A stretch of 21,677 nt of DNA from a virus. Within the stretch, counting starts at the first letter, position 1. The number at the start of each line of letters is the position of its first letter. The position numbers and the translations under genes were made by a program. Location: positions 1 to 21,677 of IMG/VR virus record IMGVR_UViG_3300035701_000338, one strand, 5' to 3'. Below the pieces are notes generated by a model. It did not search any database. It worked only from the letters and a program-made list of their open reading frames with translations, and was not told the origin of the DNA. Shown here in pieces: positions 12,794 to 19,209 of the stretch.

Positions 12794-12801
12794 TATTTAT
12801 G
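12794..12801 (-). promoter_or_regulatory. possible T4-type late promoter (CATAAATA)
   Basis: Read on the minus strand, CATAAATA lies 5 bases before the ATG at 12788. The one-base difference from TATAAATA is at the first position. The following bases (GGAAC, ATG) are identical to those after the TATAAATA ahead of gene 25. If it acts as a promoter, transcription would start at or next to the start codon. Confidence 0.4.
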
Positions 12802-12808
12802 TGACATC

Positions 12809-13639
12809 TCAGACGAAGTTGAAGGTCTTTTCGGTCACTACCTGGAAGGTCCACCCCTGATCCTTGCAGAATTCCTCAGCCGCTTGCCACTTTGCTTGAT
12901 TTGTTGCGATATCCGCCACTTCCTGAAGATATTGGCGCGATTTTCGTTTTGGGGCTGGACGAAGATTGGTTTGATAGTCTGGTTTGATTTCTATTATGTG
13001 TGTTTTTATTTCGCCTGTGCGCGTTTTGACTCTGATAAGAAAGTCTGGGAAATACCTCCTCACTCGATTCCTAACTGGATCGTAATATTTTATCACTAAT
13101 TCTTCACTTGCCCAAGATAGGACGCCTGGGGATTCATCTAGTTGCAACATAAATTGACGTTCCCAATTACTTCTATATACGATGTTTGTCACCATTCCTA
13201 CATATTTTTCTGGGTATTTTGGCGTGAAAATTCCCTTGTAACTCATTCTACCTCTACTCATCCTCAGCCCCCGTTCTCCTATGGTTTGGGTAAAAGTTCT
13301 AAATCTTCTAGTATACATGGTTTCTAATTGTTCTGTGGGAGTGTTTTTGTAATATTTACCTAGAGTTTTTTGGTAGAGTGACGTTCTTTGGTCTGGCGTT
13401 AATTGATTGTCACACTTCTTTTTCCTTTCAATTACAGTCATTTGTGCGTATTGATCTGTCAGAGTTTTTCCTATCTTCTCACTAATCGCAGTAAGTTTTC
13501 CAGATTTGTGCCTCTCTTCCCATATTCGTTTCATGTTTGCCCGAACCAGTTCTCCGAATTGCCCAGCACGAATGGGGTCATTTTTCAATGCAGCCCTATG
13601 CAACTTAGCCGCGTATGATCTGGAATTGGTGGTTTTCAT
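12809..13639 (-). CDS. 4: gp4-like head completion nuclease with N-terminal extension
   Basis: Residues 132-276 match the T4 gp4 head completion family (TnsA-like PD-(D/E)XK fold): MSYKGIFTPKYPEKY, then IVYRSNWERQFMLQLDESPG with E160, SWASEELVIKYY, RRYFPDFLIRV with D199, and HIIEIKP with E217 and K219. These residues form the expected nuclease core. T4 gp4 has about 150 residues; this protein has 276 because of a 130-residue basic helical region at the N-terminus, which resembles nucleic-acid-binding helical repeats only loosely. The start is supported by AAGGAG. It is the first gene of the minus-strand block and faces the gp48 gene. Confidence 0.85.
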   Translation of the reverse strand: MKTTNSRSYAAKLHRAALKNDPIRAGQFGELVRANMKRIWEERHKSGKLTAISEKIGKTLTDQYAQMTVIERKKKCDNQLTPDQRTSLYQKTLGKYYKNTPTEQLETMYTRRFRTFTQTIGERGLRMSRGRMSYKGIFTPKYPEKYVGMVTNIVYRSNWERQFMLQLDESPGVLSWASEELVIKYYDPVRNRVRRYFPDFLIRVKTRTGEIKTHIIEIKPDYQTNLRPAPKRKSRQYLQEVADIATNQAKWQAAEEFCKDQGWTFQVVTEKTFNFV

Positions 13640-13655
13640 GGTCTCCTTGAGGTAA

Positions 13656-13663
13656 TATAAATA
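13656..13663 (+). promoter_or_regulatory. T4-type late promoter TATAAATA before gene 48
   Basis: An exact TATAAATA, the T4 gp55-dependent -10 element. Initiation would fall near 13669, giving a short leader with CGGAGG before the ATG at 13691. It drives the plus-strand baseplate block. T4 late promoters need no -35 box, and none is seen. Confidence 0.8.
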
Positions 13664-13685
13664 GAGAGAGTCACGTCACGGAGGA

Positions 13686-13693
13686 TATTTATG
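13686..13693 (-). promoter_or_regulatory. possible late promoter (CATAAATA) for the minus-strand block
   Basis: CATAAATA on the minus strand would start transcription near 13680, about 40 bases before the gp4-like start at 13639. It overlaps the gene 48 start codon on the other strand. It would pair with the plus-strand box at 13656 as overlapping, divergent late promoters. Confidence 0.4.
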
Positions 13694-14749
13694 GCAGGTC
13701 CAATAGATACATTTCTCGGAGCATCGAAGAAAGCGTTAAACAGTCTTAGTGTGTTCACGAGCGCCGAGAATAAAAAGATTGGGGAGAGTAAGAGCGCCGA
13801 GCAGAAGAAGTTCGTGTATGATAATACACTGACCTTCCCCGCTGATCTTGGGCCTGGTTTGAGAAACCCCTATTACATCACATTCTTCGTCAATCAACAA
13901 AATTCATCGAAATACAAGACAACAAATAATACTGCTGTAGGCAAGGATGGTCAACCGATCCAATCAAACATACAGATCAACCAAGGTGGTATTCGCACTC
14001 TTGGGAAGAACCTTGGTGGTACCGATTTGGGATTTGGACGAAAAACTTCACGCACCACTGCGGCCATTCGATTATTTATGCCCGATAGTTTGAGTTGGGG
14101 ATATCAAAACGCTTTCCAAAATGTTAGTTTGTCAGGACTCCCATACACTAAATTACTATCCGCTGGAGTCGCTCTGGGTGAATCCGCAGTTGAAAGCTTC
14201 AAAAAAGGCACCATTATGGATGTGCTGTCATCCTTGGCAAAAAAAAGAAACGATAGAAACGTCACCGGTCCTGTGGCTGAACTTGTAGGGACCGCTCTTC
14301 TGGGTAGTGGGGGTGATGCCATCGCAGCTTCTGCTTTGGGTGTTACGGTCAATCCCCAGATTGATGTCATTTACGAATCTCCTAAATTGCGTGATTTTAC
14401 ATTTGACTTTCTGTTTGCTCCTCGAAACCACTCTGAAGCCGTTACGGTCGAGAAGATTGTTCAAAAATTCAAGTTTCACGCTGCACCAGAACTGTATGGT
14501 CAGGGGTCTGGCATAGGTCGATATTTTGTTCCCCCTTCGGAATTTGATATAGAATTTTCTGTCCCCACGATGGGACGAGTTTCAACATGTGTACTCGTCA
14601 ATATTACACTTGATTACGCCTCATCCGGTGCGGCATTCTATGCTGATGATTACCCAGTATATACTCGCATGACTCTCCAGTTCATGGAACTTGAGTTCAT
14701 GACGAAGGAACTTATTGAGACGGAGCAAAATGGCGGGAAGGGATATTAA
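13691..14749 (+). CDS. 48: gp48 baseplate tail tube cap
   Basis: The 352 residues show the gp48 pattern: LTFPADLGPGLRNPYYITFF near the N-terminus, IRLFMPDSLSWGYQNAFQNV, then FTFDFLFAPRNHSEAVTVEK, KFKFHAAPELYG, a PSEFDIEF motif, STCVLVNITLDYASSG and TRMTLQFMELEFMTKE close to the C-terminus. gp48 caps the hub and, with gp54, seeds tube polymerisation. GGAGG lies before the ATG, behind a perfect late promoter. The following gene starts 2 bases after the stop. Confidence 0.9.
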   Translation: MAGPIDTFLGASKKALNSLSVFTSAENKKIGESKSAEQKKFVYDNTLTFPADLGPGLRNPYYITFFVNQQNSSKYKTTNNTAVGKDGQPIQSNIQINQGGIRTLGKNLGGTDLGFGRKTSRTTAAIRLFMPDSLSWGYQNAFQNVSLSGLPYTKLLSAGVALGESAVESFKKGTIMDVLSSLAKKRNDRNVTGPVAELVGTALLGSGGDAIAASALGVTVNPQIDVIYESPKLRDFTFDFLFAPRNHSEAVTVEKIVQKFKFHAAPELYGQGSGIGRYFVPPSEFDIEFSVPTMGRVSTCVLVNITLDYASSGAAFYADDYPVYTRMTLQFMELEFMTKELIETEQNGGKGY

Positions 14750-14751
14750 AC

Positions 14752-15375
14752 ATGTCGTCTGCCTACTTTACTAATTTCCCTCTCGTGGGATACGCATTGC
14801 ATAAAACTGGGCAACCTGGGGAATTCCAGTGGGTCACGAATATTTTTCTTCGTTCGGCTCCGGTTGCCGATCTGTTGAAACATAATCAAATATTCTATCC
14901 ATATGTAATCCCCGAAGGTTATACGCCCGAAGTTCTTGCGGATAATTATTATGGCTCGGTGAACTATCATTGGGTGATTACCCTTTTGAATAATATTACC
15001 GATCCAGTATTGGATTGGCCAAAGGGCTATTCGAACTTGGTGAGGTATATTGTCAATAAATATGGATCAGTGGCCAGCGCCAGTGGATCGATTCATCATT
15101 ACACCATGACTGAGGTGAAAACAGATTCGTTGGGTAACTCAAATACCGCCACCTATATCATTGACCAAACAAAGTACAACACTCTCACATCACCAACTCC
15201 CGTGGTTTATACGTTTCGTGATGGGAACACCGTTACCGTGACAACCTCCCGATCCACAGTAGATAATTATACCTATGAAGTGGCTCTCAATGAAGCCAAG
15301 AGAAATATCGTGTTGTTGCAGGCTCAATATCTCCCCCAGATACTAAGTGAGTTTGAAACATTAATGAGTAAATGA
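14752..15375 (+). CDS. 53: gp53 baseplate wedge protein
   Basis: The 207-residue protein has the gp53 signature: AYFTNFPLVGYAL at the N-terminus, a DIF-like segment TNIFLRSAPVADLLKHNQIF, YVIPEGYTPEVLADNYYGSV followed by NYHWVITLLNNITDP, DWPKGYSNLVRYIVNKYGS, and an IHHY motif. gp53 is the last wedge component needed before wedges join the hub. A GGAAGG site precedes ATG 14752. Its stop overlaps the next start (ATGATG). Confidence 0.9.
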   Translation: MSSAYFTNFPLVGYALHKTGQPGEFQWVTNIFLRSAPVADLLKHNQIFYPYVIPEGYTPEVLADNYYGSVNYHWVITLLNNITDPVLDWPKGYSNLVRYIVNKYGSVASASGSIHHYTMTEVKTDSLGNSNTATYIIDQTKYNTLTSPTPVVYTFRDGNTVTVTTSRSTVDNYTYEVALNEAKRNIVLLQAQYLPQILSEFETLMSK

Positions 15376-16688
15376 TGATACCCACAGACGGAATTCAATA
15401 CGCCTCACAATTTCAATTGGATGACCTCACCCTTATTGCGGTCAATGGTACATCGGTGGACCTTAGGGAAGTCATGCGCGAAATGAACATCTTCGAAGAT
15501 ATGTTTACGAATACGATGTCCGGTGACCTGTTTATCAGCGATTCACAAAATCTTATTAATCTCCTTCCAATTATTGGTGGGGAGTATTTGAAAGTCACTC
15601 TAAGTAAACCTTCATTCCCCTGGAAACTCGATAAAGTATTCCAGATTTACAAGATCACGGATCGCCGCAAAGCTACAGCATTTGCAGAGAATTATATCCT
15701 ACACTTCTGTTCGGTGGAGCAGGTCTTGAGCGATTCTACCAGGATTTCAAAGTCTTACAGGGGTATGAGTATTTCAAAAATTGTGGAGGATATTACGACG
15801 AATTATCTCCATATCAATTCTAAGAAGTTTCCTTCTAGCGCCATCGATTCCACAACGGGCAATTTCGATATCGTGATACCATTTTGGACTCCCTTCTATG
15901 CCATCAATTGGCTCTCTCGTATGGCTCGATCTGCCGCTACACCAGGATGCTCCTATGTATTCTTTGAGGATAGCGTGGGGTATCACTTCACGTCTATAGA
16001 ATCCCTGTCACAGCAGGAGCCTCTTCAGCCCATCAACCTTATGCCCATGAATCTTGCTGGTGAGACTGGAGAACAGAGCCCAGTATCAGACACGCAGCAG
16101 CGCCTGGAATCGGCAGAAGAGTATGAGATGGTGGGATCTCCAGATCTACTTCGGTTCATTTCAACTGGTGTGTATGGTGGGAAACTCCTTACCGTCAATC
16201 CTATCGATCAGCGAATCAAATCCATCACCATGAATGCGGCGGTGCTTTTCGATGCAACCGATCACACGAATCCAAATATGTTTTTGCAATTGGGATCAGA
16301 TAGGACGAAGAAACCACAAACCGAACACCATGATTCATTCTTTCGAATTGCAGCGGATAATCTAAAGGTGGATACCTGGTTGCTCCAACGTAACGCCTAC
16401 ATATCTGCATTTCATGGGTTTCAGGTGAAGGTCTCTGTACCAGGAAATCTCTTGTTGCGGGTGGGGCAGATTGTACAACTCAACCTTCCAGCAGCAACAC
16501 TTGGGTCAAAGGCAGAGAAACCCATCGATGAAATGTTTTCTGGAAATTATATGATTAGTGCTATTCGACACAAGATAGATCGCGTGAGATACGTTTGTAT
16601 TCTTGAATTGTCAAAAGATTCACTTGTGCCGCAACTACCCCCTTCCTTGGAAAGTAGTTCTGCGATGAATAGAATACGGGAGTCATAA
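15372..16688 (+). CDS. 27: gp27-like baseplate hub protein
   Basis: The 438-residue protein sits between gp53 and gp5 and has the gp27/gpD hub outline: a first barrel with FEDMFTNTMSGDLFISDSQN and LINLLPIIGGEYLKVTLSKP, a middle domain with PFWTPFYAINWLSRMARSA, and a C-terminal barrel with VSVPGNLLLRVGQIVQLNLP and MFSGNYMISAIRHKIDR. T4 gp27 is a trimeric ring joining the spike (gp5) to the tube. It is somewhat longer than T4 gp27 (391 residues). The start may be ATG 15372 or 15375. The stop overlaps gp5 (TAATG). Confidence 0.85.
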   Translation: MMIPTDGIQYASQFQLDDLTLIAVNGTSVDLREVMREMNIFEDMFTNTMSGDLFISDSQNLINLLPIIGGEYLKVTLSKPSFPWKLDKVFQIYKITDRRKATAFAENYILHFCSVEQVLSDSTRISKSYRGMSISKIVEDITTNYLHINSKKFPSSAIDSTTGNFDIVIPFWTPFYAINWLSRMARSAATPGCSYVFFEDSVGYHFTSIESLSQQEPLQPINLMPMNLAGETGEQSPVSDTQQRLESAEEYEMVGSPDLLRFISTGVYGGKLLTVNPIDQRIKSITMNAAVLFDATDHTNPNMFLQLGSDRTKKPQTEHHDSFFRIAADNLKVDTWLLQRNAYISAFHGFQVKVSVPGNLLLRVGQIVQLNLPAATLGSKAEKPIDEMFSGNYMISAIRHKIDRVRYVCILELSKDSLVPQLPPSLESSSAMNRIRES

Positions 16689-17692
16689 TGCAACACGATT
16701 TAGGCAATCAAATGGTTTGGTGGACCGGTGTGGTTGAAAGCCGACAAGATCCACTTAAAGTTGGACGGTGCCAGGTGCGTATTGCTGGTGCTCACGATGA
16801 AAATAAGTCCACATTTCCAACTGACCATCTTCCCTGGGCACAACCACTCATACCCCTCAACGACAGTGCCTCATTACAGATTAAAGAGGGTGATTATGTT
16901 GTGGGGTTTTATTTTGATGGACACGATTCCCAGGTACCTATCATTATTGGCATCCTTCCAGGAATCCCCAAAGAATTGGGGCCCAGTTCTGTGGGATTCT
17001 CAGATCCCCGAACGAACATAGAATTGCAGAGCGCACCCAAGGCACCAGAGTCCCTCGTTTCAAGCATTGGACCAGTGACCATCATAGAAGGAGTGGCCAC
17101 ACGGAACCCCTCACGGCTGAATGAGCCCACTTTTTCTCGGTTGGCACGTAATGAGAAGATTAGTGACACACCCATTGGGGGTAAGAAAAACAGCATCTCT
17201 GTGGCGGTGCCAACAGCAGGACCTGGTACATGGAGTGAACCGGCGACACCCTACGCCGCAGTTTACCCCTATAATCGAGTCATGGAAACCGAATCGGGGC
17301 ACATTTTGGAGTTTGATGATACCCCAGGCGCTGAACGAATCCATATCTATCATCGCTCAGGTACATCTGAAGAAACCCACCCCGATGGTACAAAAGTCAT
17401 ACGAGTAAATGCCAATGCCTATGAAATTGTCCTGTCGGACAAGAATGTGTATGTCAAGGGCGACCTCAACTTTACCGCTGTGGGTGATATCAATATCAAA
17501 GCGGGAATGAGTGTCAACATCGAAGCAGGATTGGATATCGTATTGAATGCGCTGGGATCGGTGATAACTCAGGCCGCAGTATCTGAGTCGCACACCACGG
17601 AAGGTCCGATGTCTTTGACTGGCATCCCAATGAATTTGAATGGACCACCTGGCGCAATTCTGCCCCCACCAATACCAGTAACGGGAGTATAA
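16688..17692 (+). CDS. 5: gp5-like central spike protein without lysozyme domain
   Basis: The 334 residues begin with an OB-fold (WWTGVVESRQDPLKVGRCQV and LPWAQPLIPLNDS up to about residue 100), continue with a low-complexity linker, then a VgrG-like region ESGHILEFDDTPGAERIHIY with HRSGTSEETHPDG, and end in a triple-stranded beta-helix stretch (DKNVYVKGDLNFTAVGDINI and following). No lysozyme motif is present between OB and helix, where T4 gp5 carries one. The spike thus punctures but does not cut peptidoglycan by itself. The PAAR gene follows by 2 bases. Confidence 0.88.
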   Translation: MQHDLGNQMVWWTGVVESRQDPLKVGRCQVRIAGAHDENKSTFPTDHLPWAQPLIPLNDSASLQIKEGDYVVGFYFDGHDSQVPIIIGILPGIPKELGPSSVGFSDPRTNIELQSAPKAPESLVSSIGPVTIIEGVATRNPSRLNEPTFSRLARNEKISDTPIGGKKNSISVAVPTAGPGTWSEPATPYAAVYPYNRVMETESGHILEFDDTPGAERIHIYHRSGTSEETHPDGTKVIRVNANAYEIVLSDKNVYVKGDLNFTAVGDINIKAGMSVNIEAGLDIVLNALGSVITQAAVSESHTTEGPMSLTGIPMNLNGPPGAILPPPIPVTGV

Positions 17693-17694
17693 CT

Positions 17695-18006
17695 GTGGGA
17701 TTAGCATTGCCAGTTGTACGAATGGGAGTTGATGTATGCAGCGGACACCCCGCAGGACCAACATTTTTCCCCCCGCGCCCAACGCTCACAGGATCGGCAG
17801 ATGTATATGTGGATGGTATCCCAGTGGTTCGAATGGGTATTGATGTCTGGGCCCCACACACGAATATCATCAGTGTACATCCAGGCACGGGAGTGGGGGG
17901 TTCTCCAACGGTATTTTGCAACGGAGCACCCGTGATGCGTATAGGAGACCCCATTGATTGTGGCTCCGTGGCCATGATGGGTTCGGGCACAGTCTTTTGT
18001 GGATAA
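17695..18006 (+). CDS. PAAR-domain spike tip protein
   Basis: GTG 17695 opens a 103-residue PAAR protein with the two-repeat cone fold: VVRMGVDVCSGHPAGPTFF, GSADVYVDGIPVVRMGID, H55/H62, GGSPTVFCNGAPVMRIGD and C89. These provide the His/Cys ligands for the metal at the tip. PAAR proteins cap gp5/VgrG spikes; T4 uses gp5.4 for this. The order gp5-PAAR supports the role fully. Confidence 0.92.
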   Translation: MGLALPVVRMGVDVCSGHPAGPTFFPPRPTLTGSADVYVDGIPVVRMGIDVWAPHTNIISVHPGTGVGGSPTVFCNGAPVMRIGDPIDCGSVAMMGSGTVFCG

Positions 18007-18015
18007 GGAGTTACA

Positions 18016-18804
18016 ATGGCTTTCAACTTAGACTTCTCTCACATTCCGTCTGGGCTGGCACTTCCAGTTCTTCCAGTAAGTATTCCAACGGGCGCAAGTG
18101 ATATCACCAAAACACTAGTGGACAAGATGACTTCAGATCCTGGAGTATTGATGTCAAACCCAATGATAAATTCTGTGAACTTTCTGGGTGACAGTGTGAC
18201 ACGATTGGAAACGAGTATGACCAACATCTCATCGGGAGCGACCACCAACTTAGGTATTTCCCAAAGTCAGGCACAAAACTATCTGTCCACTGATCCATTA
18301 CAGGATGTTCGCACATCGATGGGAAATTTCATGATGCACACGGATAGGCTTTCTGGATTACTCAAAAGTCAGGGCATCCAAGCCCCAGGACTTCAACAGA
18401 TTCTTTCGATTGGGACACAAATGCAAAACATGATGACTCTTTTGGAAGCGGGGGCGGGATGCCTTCCCGTAATTGGCGGTGCTACGGGTCTTTTCTCTCA
18501 GGAGACCTTTAACGGGTTTACCAGAGACGTAGAGGGCCTTCTTTCGAGACTTGAGCGCGGTGCAGCCACTGTCGCAGACATCACAAGCACCATTGTGGGG
18601 GTGTCGAATCTAATACGAGGTATTGCCGACAAAGACAGCCAATTTCTACAAAATTGCATTAATCAATTACAATCGGCCTCAGTGGGTCTCGTCATGGAAG
18701 CGATCAATACTAATCCCTGTGGGCACTTCCTATTTGATACCATATCGAACAAAAACCCAGGTGGATTGCTCAATGTGTTGAGTAAGCCCATCGTCAAGCA
18801 ATAG
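18016..18804 (+). CDS. unknown baseplate-cluster protein
   Basis: AGGAG supports ATG 18016. The 262-residue product is rich in Ser, Thr, Leu, Asn and Gln, mostly helical in appearance, with moderately hydrophobic parts (for example LLEAGAGCLPVIGGATGLFS). It has no Trp and only three Cys. I recognise no family. Position between the PAAR tip and gp25 suggests a hub or spike accessory. It might be carried in the tail, but this cannot be shown here. Confidence 0.75.
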   Translation: MAFNLDFSHIPSGLALPVLPVSIPTGASDITKTLVDKMTSDPGVLMSNPMINSVNFLGDSVTRLETSMTNISSGATTNLGISQSQAQNYLSTDPLQDVRTSMGNFMMHTDRLSGLLKSQGIQAPGLQQILSIGTQMQNMMTLLEAGAGCLPVIGGATGLFSQETFNGFTRDVEGLLSRLERGAATVADITSTIVGVSNLIRGIADKDSQFLQNCINQLQSASVGLVMEAINTNPCGHFLFDTISNKNPGGLLNVLSKPIVKQ

Positions 18805-18806
18805 TG

Positions 18807-18814
18807 TATAAATA
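18807..18814 (+). promoter_or_regulatory. T4-type late promoter TATAAATA before gene 25
   Basis: An exact TATAAATA directly behind the preceding stop, with only GGAAC before the ATG at 18820. By T4 geometry the start point falls on or beside the A of the ATG, so the mRNA would be leaderless or nearly so; read-through from upstream could instead use AGGA as a very close ribosome site. The 15 bases ATAAATAGGAACATG recur before the gene at 12788 on the minus strand. Confidence 0.7.
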
Positions 18815-18819
18815 GGAAC

Positions 18820-19209
18820 ATGGCCATAACCACGGTATATCAAGACTTTACTTTAGATTTTATTATCCACCCAGTCCGCAAGGATCTGGTACTAAGGACC
18901 AATGCAGACTCCGTGATTGCGGCTATTGTAAATTTGCTCATGACGAACCACTATGATGTTCCGTTCCACCCTGAGATCGGATGTAATATCCGAAAGCTTC
19001 TCTTTGAAAATGTGTCGGACTTCACGGCCAGAGACATATCACGATTTATCGAGGAAACTATCAATAACTTTGAACCAAGAGCAACGATCATATCCCTGGT
19101 AGTGACCCCAGACGAAGAGAACAATGCTTATAACGTGACGATCACGGTTTCAATTAACACTTCTCCTGATCCATTCGTAGTGAACCTGATACTGGAAAGG
19201 GTCCGTTAA
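18820..19209 (+). CDS. 25: gp25 baseplate wedge protein
   Basis: The 129 residues match the gp25 family (conserved from phages to type VI secretion TssE): YQDFTLDFIIHPVRKDLVLR, SVIAAIVNLLMTNHYDVPFH, HPEIGCNIRKLLFENVSDF, then IEETINNFEPRATI and a strand pair to the end. gp25 joins the gp6 dimers and connects to the first sheath ring. Its stop is followed immediately by the gp6 start. Confidence 0.93.
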   Translation: MAITTVYQDFTLDFIIHPVRKDLVLRTNADSVIAAIVNLLMTNHYDVPFHPEIGCNIRKLLFENVSDFTARDISRFIEETINNFEPRATIISLVVTPDEENNAYNVTITVSINTSPDPFVVNLILERVR

